Positions 1 through 11,631 of a stretch of 64,000 bases of DNA are shown in pieces. The stretch lies in the NCBI GenBank assembly GCA_963922205.1, contig CAWUHX010000137.1, positions 744,001 through 808,000 of the forward strand, read 5' to 3'. The position numbers and the translations under genes are program-made. Under the pieces are notes generated by a model. It was not told the origin of the DNA. It saw nothing but the letters and a program-made list of their open reading frames with translations, and made no database searches. Within the stretch, counting starts at the first letter, position 1. Each line of letters begins with the position of its first letter. This DNA comes from Romanomermis culicivorax. Its lineage: Eukaryota; Nematoda; Enoplea; Mermithida; Mermithidae.

Positions 1-190
1 ATCGACGCAGTTCTGTCAAAATCGACAGTGGATAAACATGATGTTTTTTCAATAATTTTAGTCATTCTCATTCTCACGAAAAAATTTAGCGTTTTTCTAC
101 AGTATAAAGCTTTCCATTAAGTAAAAATTTCGTATCAAGTTGAACCTAATTTTTGGTTTTCGTTGCGTCTATCATTTTAAATTAAATGAG
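1..190 (-). repeat. MITE family A, partial copy
   Basis: This is the reverse-orientation end of a dispersed repeat seen about ten times in the window. Diagnostic pieces are a block around 'cgacagtggataa', 'tttctacagtataaagc' and a terminal stretch resembling 'gcatcgatcattt'. Full copies carry inverted ends of about 40 bp, so it is probably a non-autonomous DNA transposon. The copy continues past the window edge. Confidence 0.55.
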
Positions 191-320
191 CGGTAACATT
201 TTTCAAGCACTCATTTTTTTCGGGAAAAGTTTCTAAATGAAAATCAACAAATATCGCACGAATCACATTTCTCGTAGTTTTTTCATTGCACTATAGTAAT
301 CCTTTTTCCGCTTTTTACAG

Positions 321-3160
321 ACTACGCGAGAATAAATCAAGGTTCGGCCTTGTCGCCCAGGACCTACGGGTGCCAAAATCCATCGGCGGCTAGCGGCGTG
401 CCCAGTTCCATGTACCAACCGCCGGCCTACGGCCCGGCGTCCGTACCGGCGTCGCCAAATTTTTTCAACAGCGCCGCAGGTTGGTCGTTTTTCTAATCGA
501 CGTCCACCTAGATGTGTTAAAATTATACATTGGAGTTGGGGATTTTGGGCATGAGAAAACTTTGACCTCATCCGTCCAGAAAGTGTTTGAACCTTCCACA
601 AATAGGGACTTTTCAAGGTGAGCAGAAATTTTTTCCTTCAAAACACGATAAAATGGGTGTCAATCGATAGATTTCACCTAGAAATATCCAAAAATAGAAT
701 TTCAAATGTTCTACCTGCTTAATGGACGGAATTGTTTATGGTTAACGTTCGGGTGAAATTTGGTTAACCTCTGTTAGGTTTTCTTTGCTATGGTGAAATT
801 TATTCATTTTTGAGAAACAAAAAGTATATTTTTGCATAACCTGAGAAGATAAAAAATTTACTTATTTATGTGAAGTTAGATCATTATGTTCAAAAATGTT
901 GTACTTCAGATCACTTCCGTCACTGATTTTTCTCAACTTATATTGTTCGGTTCTTATTTTACGTCGACTGTCTATTTGAATATTTTGATCCATTTTTGAT
1001 AAAGCATGAATCGTAGTGAAGAGTGAATAATCTGACGTCATAATCTTCAAAATGTATTGCTCTACCGTATCTTGCTGACGTCAAATTTGAATAAACTTCG
1101 AATTTTTACACAAGCATCTGACTTCTCATCAGTTGGTTTAAATTCGTAATCGAATTCTACACTTATGGCTCATGATCAGCCAATCCAGCTATAGTTCACA
1201 AGTGATTTTCTACAGTATTCGCAGTTTCTTATCACATCATCAAACATGATCTGCCTAAAATTCATGAGTTCACTTCCAAGTTCAAATTTGCAACCTTGTT
1301 TTCATATTTTGTAATTTTTTCCGAATAATTTTTTTCTGCGCTCCTAAATTATATAGTGAATAAGAGGTAAGGATCAAAAATGTATTTTCTGTTTGTGATT
1401 TGCGTTAATTTTGCTGACGTCAAACCTGAGGAAGCCATGAATTTGCAAGGAAAATTCTGTTTTGATAAATACCTGATCAGTTCAGCCATCTTTCACATCA
1501 GATTCTGCACTTTTGGCTCAAGATCAGCAACATACAGGAGATTGTGATTTTAAAAAACATGGTTTTTGTGAATTCGCTTTAAGATTTACATAACCAGCAT
1601 CATACTCATTATGACCTGTTTTGACTCGTGCCTCGGTTTTTTTTCAGTTTTATTCCTGAAATATTTTAATGAAAGAAAATATACTTAAGCGGTATTAGTT
1701 AAAAATTATGAGATCTAAAATTTATCTTGCTGTTATGATCGGTGTGAATCTTTATTATTTTTACAAAATGAATCTTTTATAGACTATTTAATTTAAAGTT
1801 ATGGGCAGAGTTCAAAATCCAAGATTCTAACTTACTAATATTGTTATCAGTGATAATATACTAATACTACAAATTATCTGTGTAGAGTAAGACTCTGAAA
1901 GAAGAAAAAACACTTGAAGCTTTCTCATAGCTTTCATTGCAATAATGAAGTATTGCTGACGTCAAGCCTAGAATTCTTCTGATCTTCAAAAAGCAACAGT
2001 GTAAACTGATTTACTGATAGGGTCTTCAATTTTACTGCACTGTTATACCCTTGGCAAGAAAGCAATATCGAAAATTTGACTACATTTTCAAAGTTTTATT
2101 AAATTTGCATGAAGCATGATTAATCATCAAAATATGCCCTATTGATATCAATCACACTTTGCCATTTCGCAGGTAGCTTTGCAATGCCTGCATAGTAGAA
2201 GTCTTGGGGCTTTGAATCAAAAAAGTTCTGAACGAACGTTTCGACCTGGTCATTGTTTTCTAATTCCATATCAACAAGGGTATTCTGCAATGACCGGAAC
2301 AAAAAATAATCTGACGGTGCAATGTCTGGTAAATATGATGGAACTTGTGAGGCACCCATGGTTGGAGCCATACATGAAAGTGGGGGAGGGGGGTTGGAGG
2401 GTTTTGACGCCCATCAGATTTTTATTGACCCCCAGCAGATTCTTGCTGACCCCCAGCAGATTTGACCCAACTAGCTATGATTGAGAAGTTGACTAAGGAA
2501 AATGAGCAAGAGAGAAGAGAAAGTCGTCATAAAAATGGAAATGATGCTGTAGTTTAACAATTTTTCTAAACAAAGCATAACTGAAAAAACTGAAAAAATG
2601 AGTTCAACTTGATGCACAATTCTCACCCAATGGAAAACCTTATACTGTAGAAACTAACCAAATTACTTCATGAGAATAGAATCATTGTAAAAACATCATG
2701 CTTATCCGCTGTCGATTTGGACAGAACTGCACCAATCCTGAGTGCTACTCGACAAATTTCCACTACTTAACCAGGCTGTTGAAAGAAATTTTTAACTGTT
2801 CCATTTCCCGCTCGCTGACGAAAAATTTTTTTTATTGATTACAGTAATGAGCTCACTAGTTTTTTTCGTATTGAACTTACTTTCACGGGATCGCTGCATC
2901 GATTTTTTCAAAATGGATGGATTATATTCTCAAATTTTTGATAATCTTGCTGACGTCAATCACCTTAAAGCCTGAAAAATTTCCCATATTTCTTCAATTG
3001 TTTTGTTTATATTTAGCGAAATTTCGTATTTTTTTATCATCCACTTTTTGTAGGATTCGGCGGCATGAGTTCCATAACGCCCTTCGCCGCCATGAACGCC
3101 TTCGCCGCCCTACCCGGTCCCAATTCCTACGGACCATCGTTGATGACGTCGTCGAAATGA
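321..3160 (+). CDS. Two 3'-terminal coding exons of an unrecognised gene
   Basis: Two GC-rich islands in AT-rich DNA behave as the last two coding exons of a gene entering from the left. The first exon (321-479) follows the acceptor ctttttacag and ends before GT at 480. The second (3054-3160) follows ctttttgtag and ends at TGA 3158-3160. The single leftover base of exon 1 joins the first two bases of exon 2 and keeps one open frame, giving at least 86 residues. The peptide is rich in Pro, Ser, Ala, Tyr and Gly and ends in ...GPSLMTSSK. It has no domain I can name. Such tails are common in transcription factors and RNA-binding proteins, but that is inference. The 2.57-kb intron carries a mariner relic, a MITE A copy and repeated TGACGTCA palindromes. 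The ATG lies outside the window. Confidence 0.6.
1062..1540 (+). repeat. Degenerate ~340-bp direct duplication
   Basis: A block containing TTGCTGACGTCAA followed about 80 bases later by 'ctacacttatggctcatg' recurs 340-347 bp downstream in diverged form ('ctgcacttttggctcaag'). A third TTGCTGACGTCAA at 1954 may mark a further decayed unit. Confidence 0.5.
2120..2371 (-). pseudogene. mariner transposase C-terminal fragment
   Basis: The 83-residue minus-strand frame matches the C-terminal end of mariner-family (IS630/Tc1/mariner) transposases. It has the signature LPDIAPSDYFLFRSLQN, which holds the third catalytic Asp of the D,D34D triad, then the FFDSKP and LPAKWQSVID blocks, and ends ...NRAYFDD. 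Full transposases are about 345 residues, so the helix-turn-helix domain and the first two catalytic Asp are missing. The upstream side runs directly into a low-complexity stretch at 2380-2470 with repeated 'ttgacccccagcagat'. It is a truncated, non-functional relic in the intron of the left-edge gene. Confidence 0.85.
2585..2925 (+). repeat. MITE family A, near full-length
   Basis: This is one of the most complete copies of family A. It reads 'agttcaacttgatgcac', 'cttatactgtagaaa', 'cttatccgctgtcgatttgg' and 'attgattacagtaatgagc', and ends 'gggatcgctgcatcg'. Better copies elsewhere begin with the inverse of that end (GATGCAGCGA...AAGTAGG), so the family has inverted termini. Confidence 0.6.
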
Positions 3161-4065
3161 TGGGAGTTTTTTCGGAAATGAGCGAAAAAAACGTTGAAAA
3201 AAACGTTGGATCTCAGATATTGGAAAAGAAGGATTTTTCAGTCTTTGTTTTTTTTCGCGTAGCATGTTCGGTAAAGTGAGACGAAAAAAACTGTGTTGTG
3301 GAAAATGTACGTTTTTATTTATTTGTTTTTTGAATTTTGTTTGTTTATATGGCGATGCGTTTAGGTTTTTTGTTGTTGATTTAAAATCTGTTGAAAAAGC
3401 AAAGGTTTTGAGAAAGTTTTTGACTTGAAAAATACGTGCTAATCAGGAAAATAGCCAACAAATTTATGCTACTGTAGGTTCAGTTTCCTACAAACCTGAT
3501 AGTCCAGCCTATTTCAATGGGCTATAGTTTCTTTTCTCTAAAATGTTAATACGAAAGCTTCGATTTTTGTCATTTTCAAGACGGGACAGAACACATTTTT
3601 GCGGCTTTTGCCTATTTTTTAAAAAGAGGCAACATATACTGATTCTGTAGTTAAGCTTATCCACAGTAAGCCATCGTTCGGTTTCATCAGTCCATTTTGC
3701 ATCACTAACAACCTGGAAATTTTGAAAAATATCACTTTAAAAAAATTGACAAATAACAATCCAACGAAATCATTAGTTGCAAGTTTCAAAATCACAGCTT
3801 TCATAGTATTTTTTCTGGAAATGTGTAAATCTTTTTTTGCCTAATTTGTCAAAAAATTAAAAAGCATTGCTCCACTGTTTGATCTTAAAAAATAGCGTTT
3901 TTGGAAGTATAGCATATGAAACTTTGGTATATCAAAATGTATCCAATTCAATATTAAATGTTAGAAAACAAAAATCTAAATAATCTTTTTGTAATTGCTT
4001 TTGTAAATACAGAGCTTTCAACAAATTATGGTTTAGAATTTTAGCCACATTTCGGAACTTTGTCG
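3161..4065. other. 3' flank of the left-edge gene; nothing recognised
   Basis: AT-rich DNA downstream of the stop codon. It holds the 3' UTR of the left-edge gene, whose end I cannot place. No coding signal, RNA gene or clear repeat was seen. Confidence 0.4.
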
Positions 4066-4294
4066 ATAGTCTGTCTTTCTTAAAATGCTTGTAAATTATG
4101 AAAGTGAAAAGCAAGTATTATTTCACATTTTCAATATATCGTATAGGACTGGAACTTTGTGAGCATACTGACCTAACCTTTAAAAATTTTTCGAGTGAGA
4201 AATTTCACAGTAAGAGCTCTATGTAAACGATTTTGACGACAGTACTGATTTGTGTCACTTTCCTATTTAGAAGCATTTTATAAAAGCAGACTAT
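4066..4294 (-). repeat. MITE family B
   Basis: A repeat of about 230-255 bp with inverted ends, AGTCTGTTTTT..AAATGCTT and its complement AAGCATTT..AAAACAGACT. Its conserved core includes 'cgtttacatagagctct' and 'agtcctatacgatat'. Other copies lie at 8808, 37697, 38112 and 52262. Confidence 0.6.
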
Positions 4295-4369
4295 ATACTC
4301 CATACATTTTGAAATGATTGATACAGCTATCCCATGAAAGCAAATTCAATAAAGGAATTTACGGGGTCG

Positions 4370-4520
4370 CACTAAAATTTTTTTCAAAACTGCTCAGAAC
4401 TCAGTCAAAATTGGTCATAATGCTTTAAAAATTCGGTTTTAGATGTTTCTCAGCTCACTCTTTTAGTTCCAACAAAAAGTTACACTTTTTCGGTAGTAAT
4501 TCTCAACATTTTTACATGAA
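4370..4520 (+). repeat. Dispersed repeat family C
   Basis: The block 'ctcagaactcagtcaaa', 'ataatgctttaaaa', 'agatgtttctcag' recurs at 13370, 45430 (reverse), 48075 (reverse) and 50665. Its ends are not defined. Confidence 0.5.
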
Positions 4521-4627
4521 ATTTTCTTGTTTTTATATGACTGAGTCCCCGCAGAGCATGGAACTATAATCATATTTATTTTATGCTTAACATATTTGTG
4601 TTATGTTTACTTCTCTGCTTGTGTCAA

Positions 4628-5210
4628 AAGACGTCAGCAATATAACTCAAGACACTATTGGCATGTATCCAACTGACTACTGTAGGTCACTCAAAGGAGC
4701 TTCCTATTAGCAATCTACTAAACACAGTGCAACAGTTCTTAAGCAGAAATAAACACAATCTTCAGTCACTAATAAGTAACTGGAAATCCGGCCTCTTGCA
4801 ATTGAAGGGCACTCAGGGTCTCCCCAGATGCCGCCTAAGGGTTCACACAAATAAAGAACTCACTACAATAATATCCAAAGGAGCCGGGGCTTTACGTTGG
4901 CTTGGGATCCCATGTAAGTCGGCTCTTGCTTCCACTCACTGCATGAGTAAATAAAATAATAATAATAAAAAAATAATGAATAATAATAATATAATATTAT
5001 AATATAATATTATTATGTAAATGTGCGTCGGGCTGTCGATGCTCCCTTTTACTGGGCGTAAAAGAACAAGTATAAAAAACGGACGCGACTCACCAGGACA
5101 CAACGAAATTGTAAGAATGATAAACATTCATCTTTTTGGTCGAATCGTGACTTTGTCGATTCACCAATTTTGCATAGATGTGGGATTGATACTACCGTAA
5201 GTACATCCCC
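4628..5210 (+). repeat. Dispersed repeat family D
   Basis: It starts 'cagcaatataactcaaga', runs through 'tgtaggtcactcaaag' and 'cagtgcaacagttctt', and ends near 'gcatagatgtgggat...ctaccgtaagtacatcc'. Copies occur at 30605-32690 (split by a foldback element) and 42317-42845. An AT-rich microsatellite of ATA/ATT units lies inside at about 4949-5018. It is about 550 bp, non-coding and of unknown class. Confidence 0.6.
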
Positions 5211-5379
5211 AACATTTGTTTTCAGCATTTATTTGGAAAAAAATTTAACTCTACTTTACATGGTACAAAATGCGTGGGGGCGAGATTTGTGGGGGCGAGG
5301 TCTGCCAGACTCTGCTGGTGATCAGCTAGAATTCTTCCTGGAGTCAGGAGCCGAGCAGACACCCCCATGTATACTTCTG

Positions 5380-5560
5380 ATTAAATCGTCAGTGGAGAAA
5401 CATGAGGTATTTTCAAGATTTTAATCTTTCCCAATGTCATGGAAAGATTTGACATTATTCTTTAGCATAGAGTTTTCCACCAAGTAAATTGCGTAACAAA
5501 TTGAACCTACTATTTTGATTTTTGCTGGGTCAATCATTTTAAATTAAATGAGCTATAGCA
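5380..5560 (-). repeat. MITE family A, truncated
   Basis: Reverse-orientation copy with 'gtcagtggagaaacatgagg', 'tagagttttccaccaagta' and 'ttgaacctactattt'. The block before it (5270-5360) contains two copies of 'gtgggggcgag'. Confidence 0.5.
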
Positions 5561-6227
5561 AAAAGCATAAGCGGAAGAAAGAGTGACGTTTGTGAGCACA
5601 AAAGTCTACTGCTAGAAGATTCTATAAATTAACTCAAACACACCTTTAGTTCTAAGTCATGTGTACTTCAAAAACTCATTAGTGAGCTGATTCTACTAGA
5701 ATCATTTCCATCATCAGAATTTCGCGTTTAATATGATTTGAACAGAATTGCGATAGCATCCGTTAAAATATCAAGCTTTTAATCCAAGCTAAAAATGCAC
5801 ATATATGACAATGATCGAGAAAAATTAGGGTATTAAATTTGACATGTAATTTCGATCATAATTTTTTCACTGACTACTACTATTTGGAATCTAAATTTTA
5901 CGATTCCAAATGTTTTAAAAAATTTCAACAGATCAAAAAGTAGATGGTCGATAACAGGAAAATGTCCAGTTGAAAATTTTGAAATTCAAAAATATGAAGT
6001 AGAATAATATCGAATAAAAATGAAACTAAAAAATGTCAAAAATTGCCACCGTAAATACTAACTATATAAATCTTTTACTGTAGAATTTCACTGAAGCCCA
6101 AAAATTTTTCATGGTGTTTGTGCTATACTTACTTTTCAGTTTTGCTATTGAGGATGGTGAGCACTTCGAGGAAAAAATCGCATAGATAATCGGTTTTATT
6201 GAATTTGATATGATTCAATTTACTACT
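5561..6227. other. AT-rich non-coding stretch
   Basis: No gene, RNA or defined repeat seen. Confidence 0.4.
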
Positions 6228-6445
6228 ATAGCCCATTGATAGATGCAGCGAAAGCCAAAAAAGTAGGATCAATTCTATATGCTATTTTGACATAATAAAA
6301 GACTTTATACTGTAGAGAAACGCTCAATTCTTATTCCACAGTGGCAAGGTCAAAATCATTGAAGAAATATTATGCTTATCCACTGTTGATTTGGGCAGAA
6401 TTGCATTGACACTCGAGTGTTGTTCATAGAAATGTTGATCACTTA
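6228..6445 (+). repeat. MITE family A, with left terminus
   Basis: This copy shows the left inverted terminus 'gatgcagcgaaagcc' followed by 'aagtaggatcaat' and 'actttatactgtagagaaa'. It breaks off after 'ttgggcagaattgcattgac'. Confidence 0.55.
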
Positions 6446-6769
6446 AGTAAGTGTCATATAAACTCATCGCTCATACAACATGAGGATCAATCTTCTTTTT
6501 TCACTCCCTATTTTCTTACCGTAATTTAACGTGGGTAGTTTTTGGACGCTTTTCATTTCCTTATTTTTGCGTCGGGGGGGGGGGTGGACATAGTGTATCT
6601 CCAGATTATGAAAATTAGCCGAAGTCCATGCACACCGATGCCGATTTGCATGGACAACGCGCATAAAAAGGCCGTCTGTTCACATTTTTGGTCAATGTGT
6701 TTATTTTGTATTACAGAAAGAAATTGACAGGCCCGACGGGCCTTTATTGTTTTTTTGTATTTGATAAGT

Positions 6770-7212
6770 AGTCCGGACTTTGGTCTTTGAGTTCAGGCAG
6801 GATTGGGATCCCAGGGTTCGTCCTTAATGTACGTATTTCCCACGCCCACGCTTACCCGATTAACTTAATTATTAGTACTTAAACCCGGCACTAATAATCC
6901 CATCAATCAAGGGAAGGTAACTACCTTAATTGTCCCCCAAATTAACTGAATACAAGAAAGGAAATCCCTTTCTTCAAATTTACTTACGCAATGAAAAACA
7001 CTTACATACAAACGTGATGGGCGAGGAAGAAAACAATTTCACTCCCACGCACTGGAGAGAAAAACAAACACAGGCGTGCGCACACATACCGACGTGCGCT
7101 ACAGTAAGACGACTGTTGATGGTCCGTGTCGCTCACTCCACTTGGCACTTGCAGGCCTCATGCCGGGATTGACAAAAAGATGGCAAAATCGGCGGGAACA
7201 CACTACAACAGT
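6770..7212 (+). repeat. Dispersed repeat family E, truncated copy
   Basis: It resembles 29215-30172 piece by piece: 'gggatcccagggttcgtcc..aatgtacgt', 'acgcttacccgatta', 'agtacttaaaccc', and the right end 'gcgggaacacactacaaca'. A poly-G run (about 6572-6583) and a small hairpin (gcccgacgggc, about 6732) lie upstream. No protein is predicted. Confidence 0.5.
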
Positions 7213-8754
7213 TATAATTTTTTATCGGTTATATTTTGTGGAGTAAATTAGCCCCGAAATTCAAAATCCGCTACGGAGTGGACAATTTATTTATTTCTCG
7301 CAGCAGAGGGAATGCAGGTTTGGACCCAGATCTCTGGAGTGCCATCCTGCATGCAAATGTACATTTACAACACAATTCTCGGCCTGACTTCTTGTTATTA
7401 CCCGCTGATTGGAAGTTCTTTCAGCTCAGAGCGTTGTCTGATCATCTGCAGTTCTATTGAACGAAAGCAGTTAATTGAGTGTCGAGATTGAGACAGACCG
7501 AACTGTTGCACAATATTTCTACTCAAGGTTTTGGCCTGATTAAGTGAAGTAGCGGAGTAGTTGATTAGGTCCTTTCATTCTCTTTATTAGTAACCGGAGT
7601 CACATTTCGACATTTCTACATTTTTGTCTTTTTCCATAGATGAGAAAGCCGACGCTAGGAGAAGTTTTAGGTGTTGAATCAGAGTTGATGTTCGAGAGGT
7701 TGTGTTCTTTTCTCATCTTCTTTAGGTTGTGTTTTGGGCCGCCTTTGTCGTCCCGATTCTACTTTGTGAAACTTACGATGTTGGCCACTTCGTTCACAAT
7801 AAATATTAGAAACTACTCTCGCCTTTGATCTCGATCTAGTCGATCACAGTAATGTTTCGAGTCTAGTGTTTAGATTCGGACGTTCTAGTTTCAATTGTCA
7901 ATCAATCTATGATTTAATTCGCAGTTACCACAGTAACAAACTTGGATTAATTTCCTTATGGTCAGGGAGCAGGGTTTTCTTGTTAGAGTCAAGGTGCCCT
8001 TTTGTTGAGGCAACTTGTTCCTGCCATCCGGGGCTGCAGTAAAAGTTATGCTTGGTCTGGGGAAATTCGTAGTTGAGATGGTTGCTGTAACCACTCTCAA
8101 CACTGTTTACTTATCACGATTTTAGGGGTTCAGGTTCAAAGGGTAAAGTGTTTCGTGACGTTTGAGGGACTAGCTGAAAGTATGAAGCCCAATTCAGATA
8201 TGCAATCGTCAACTGTCGCCGATTGTCGGTGACAAAAATCTCATGACTTTTCACTTCTGAATACGGCTATAAGATCCGTGAATCAGTGCAGCAGGCTCAC
8301 CCATGAATTCAGCGTGGTGGCCTGGATTCAATTATAGATCCAACACAAGTCACTGAGAGAAATTTGATAGAATACAACACTTTGAGCTAAACCATATATT
8401 ATTATCTATTTTCTAAATTACAGTAGACTTATCCCAACGGCAAAAACAACATAATTTTGTACTTGCTTGTTGTCTTTGTTTCGTTCGTTCTATAATATTT
8501 TGCGTAAATCAATGCGTTTGTTTTGTTGTCATAAAGGCATTTTTCGTCATATAATTTAGTCTATATCTTTTTGAATTGGAAATAAAAGTCGTCTTAAGCG
8601 AGCCTGACTGACTCTCAAACCTCCTTCCTATATTTGCCAATTCATCACCTGCCTTCACCAACCTAACCCCGACTGGACCTTGCCCTCCGCGCCACCTGAG
8701 CGCCACCTGACCACCTCCACCACTTACCACATGTTGCAATTTTCAGCTAATCTG
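7213..8754. other. Non-coding stretch with one LTR-like repeat
   Basis: Mostly unrecognised. A block at about 7960-8105 ('cccttttgttgaggcaac' ... 'tagttgagatggttgctg' ... 'ctctcaacac') recurs at 30255-30456. Both begin with TTGTTGAGG and end with TCAACAC, which looks like a small LTR or TIR element. I cannot assign it further. Confidence 0.35.
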
Positions 8755-9115
8755 TTTGCAGCCCACTGAAGGAAAATTTTTTCATTGATTACAGATATTA
8801 GCTTACTATAGTCTGTTTTTTACAAAATGCGTCCAAATAAAAAAGTGACACAAATCAGTAATATCGGCAAAATCGTTTACATAGAGCCCTTATCGTAAAA
8901 TTTTTGACTCGAAAAATTATTAAAGGTGAGGTCAATATGTTCACCCATTTCCAGTCCTATATGGTATACTGTTTATCAGAAAATCGTGAAAATCTGAAAT
9001 AGTACTTGCTTTCCACTTTCATTATTTGGAAGCATTTCAAGAAAAACAGGCTATAGTTCTTTTCGTATTGAACTTACTTTCATGGGACCGCTACATCGAT
9101 CATTTCCAAATGAAT
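8755..9115 (+). repeat. MITE family A split by MITE B
   Basis: The left part (8755-8807) has 'attgattacagatattagc'. The right part (9058-9115) has 'cgtattgaacttactttca' and 'gggaccgctacatcgatca'. These are adjacent in uninterrupted family A copies. Family B sits between them, so B inserted after A. Confidence 0.6.
8808..9057 (+). repeat. MITE family B, complete, nested in A
   Basis: About 250 bp with inverted ends CTATAGTCTGTTTTT and AAAAACAGGCTATAG and the core 'cgtttacatagagccc'. The flanking TA at both ends would fit a Tc1/mariner-type target. Confidence 0.65.
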
Positions 9116-10814
9116 GAAGCACAATTTGTTCATTATGAGTGATTAGATAAAATCGTTTTTCCACCTCATAAATCTGGTCCCATAAATTATATTGACAGCA
9201 CAAATTTACATTCAAGAAATATGAATTCAGTTAAACAATGAGTTTTATTCGAATATGATATATTTAAAAAACACTTCCAGTCTCGATATCACTTTCTATG
9301 AACTTTTTCAACGCTGGGCTAAAAAATTCCGCAGATTAAAAGGCAACCTGGTCATAAATAACAGGGAAAATTTGAGATAAAAATTCTGCTTATGAAAATA
9401 TGAATAGTCTAAAAAATTAGCATACTTGCTTTCAAAAAATTACTAACAAATTCGATATTGCTAATTGCCTTTAAACTGAAAAAACGACAAAAATTAGAAA
9501 AAATCATACTCTATTATATGAAATATAACATAGTTTATTGAGCATTTCAAGGAAAATAGTCTATAGATAAGTATCAGTCTTGATTTCAAATGTTTCAATT
9601 CATTACAATCTTGGATTATATGTTTTCTGATGTATTACCATTTTGGATCTTCTTCTGCCACTGCAATACTTATTTTAGAAACTTTCTTGGCAGTTCGATA
9701 TTTTCGGAATGTCTACGTATATAGCACACATTAGAAAATTGGAACATTTCAGGCTTAACATCGGCGCTTTTTCTCCAATAAAAAGTACAAAAGCGGCTTG
9801 TTAAGAGTGGCGTACAAATTTGAACTGTTTGTATTTAATGGCTTTTTAAACTGTATAAATCGATGTGCTATTTTAATGTTTACTTGACACGTGAAAAATT
9901 GATTCAAAATCTCATTCTATTTTTGTCTTCTAGGATCATGCGGCACTAATTATTCTGATTGAAATCTGAAAAATGTATCTGCTCCTGTTTATTTTAATTC
10001 CTAGTTGTACGTTCGGCTATATTTTGAAATTCCATACTATTTTCGGGTCATAAGCTACTATATTCATGACCACGCAGGAATGATTAATATCTAATAGGAT
10101 ATGATTCCTGAGCAGCATAGAATCCGCTTAGAATCGTCATTAGCCATTCTTAGATGCTGGTTTCCAAATGTGCTGCATGCAATCATGTCCGTTTTTTCCA
10201 TACAGACTGTAGGTGGTCGGGAAAAATTTGATCTTCTAGGAGTTAGAGAAGCTACAGTTTTTTGCTCGAAAGTGGCTGCAGTGGGCTCATGTAAAACAGT
10301 CGCATATTTGTAATATTCCAGAACCATTTTTTACCTACAAAATGAAGTGTCGCAATTCTGATCAGTTTCGACGAATCTTACTATATAACGCTACGAACTG
10401 AATTTTTCGTTTCCTTTTTTTTGATAAATTTGCAGTCTTTTAGACTATATTTCGAGTATCTTGGATGAAATTTCATTATTTTAGAGAAATCGGAACTTTG
10501 AAAAATTCTAAATTTCTGACAGGCTCTATATTCTTGATCTACACAATCTAAAGAATGGTGGAAAACTCAAAAATTCGGTTAATCGAACAAACGCTTACTG
10601 CTACAATCATATTTTTTCCTAAAAATAAATCGCGTTCCTGTTTCAGTAAAAAATATGGAAGGAGGATAATTCTAACTACAAAATACTGAGGTCTTTCACC
10701 ACCGCAATAAATCCACTTCCAAATGATTCTAATTCTCAAATAATGATTCCTTCATTCAAAAGTTCACAGAAGATTTTCAATAAGAAAAAATCCACTACAC
10801 TAAGGTTTTACTGA
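9116..10814. other. Non-coding stretch; one weak ORF at 10091-10327
   Basis: Mostly AT-rich and unrecognised. A 78-codon minus-strand frame (10091-10327) has an ATG, balanced composition and a weak acceptor-like 'ttttgtag' just upstream on its strand. It matches nothing I know, and an overlapping plus-strand frame (10101-10313) is equally open. I do not call a gene. Confidence 0.3.
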
Positions 10815-11075
10815 CTTTTTTTTTCTGTGTGTGTGTGTGTGTGTGTGTTGCTTATGTTTTTGTTTATGTACGTTTTTATGTTTTCATGTGTTGCTTCTAC
10901 TTTCTTTAATTTTCTATATAGTTCGGCCTACTCTATTTCCTATTCAATTTTTTTCTTTGTTACTTTCTTCATTCCTGCCTACTTTTCATCTTCATTTTTT
11001 GATTTTATTTGCTTTCTCTTTTTCTATTCTCCTGATTCTTTTGTTCGTTCTTTTTCAACATTATTTCCTTGTCCT
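10815..11075 (+). repeat. Pyrimidine-rich arm related to foldback FB-1
   Basis: A (GT)n run at about 10829-10850 leads into 'tgcttatgtttttgtttatg' and 'ttttatgttttcatg'. This resembles the arm of the foldback elements at 36.1 and 63.3 kb. Only one arm is recognised, so it is a relic. Confidence 0.4.
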
Positions 11076-11369
11076 TTTTTAATTTTCGCGGGTACACTCG
11101 TGCACATTTTCAGTTGGAAAGGCAGGCACTACAAGACTATACGGTCATATTAGTGTTCACCTCCTTTGAGAGGCCCTCGTTGGGTGCGAGGGGGGCACAT
11201 TCCACAGGCTAGCTTCTGCCTGACTATCAGTATTTATTCGCCTGATTGGAGCCCGGCATAAAGCATTCCAAGCTTGCCTACACAATTTATCGACCTCATA
11301 AGGATGAAAGGTTGTGTCTGCCCAGGCCAGCTACCAGAAGAAACCAGTTAACACATCAGATCGAACCTG

Positions 11370-11420
11370 GTTCTTGAGACTAGAAGTTATAGACGATAAC
11401 CACTAGACCAATACGGCCCC
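11370..11420 (-). repeat. tRNA-like (SINE) fragment
   Basis: On the minus strand an A-box-like TTGGTCTAGTGGTTATC is followed about 30 bases later by a B-box-like AGGTTCGATCT. The 3' acceptor strand does not pair with GGGGCCG, so this is a tRNA-derived piece and not a functional tRNA. Confidence 0.5.
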
Positions 11421-11631
11421 TTTGGTTTTTCTTGCTGCTTTCTCTATGTTGCATGTTTTCTTTCTTTTTCTAATACTTTTCTATTATTTTCACTTCTTTG
11501 TAATGCTTTCATTTTTGTTGACGTTTTCTTTCTCTTGATCTTTTGTTTCCTTTTTTTGGTTTGTTCCTTAAAATTTTTTTGTTTATGTTTCTTACAAAGA
11601 TTTTCACACCACCAACGATGAAACCTAGGCT

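Larger units (their letters stand above)
1033..2958. promoter_or_regulatory. Five perfect TGACGTCA palindromes in the intron
   Basis: TGACGTCA, the full cAMP-response-element palindrome bound by CREB/ATF bZIP proteins, occurs at 1033-1040, 1076-1083, 1415-1422, 1957-1964 and 2951-2958. Four of the five share the longer context TTGCTGACGTCAA. An 8-mer is expected about once per 65 kb in random DNA, less often in AT-rich DNA. The sites may be regulatory, or simply carried by a degenerate intronic repeat. The sequence alone does not decide. Confidence 0.4.

Noticed and set aside
10091..10327. Small minus-strand gene of 78 codons
   Set aside because: Plausible composition but no recognisable homology, and an overlapping plus-strand frame is equally open.
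10827..11153. MCVCVCV frames
   Set aside because: (GT)n microsatellite plus pyrimidine-rich relic.
11370..11420. Functional tRNA gene on minus
   Set aside because: A-box and B-box-like parts only; no pairing acceptor strand.
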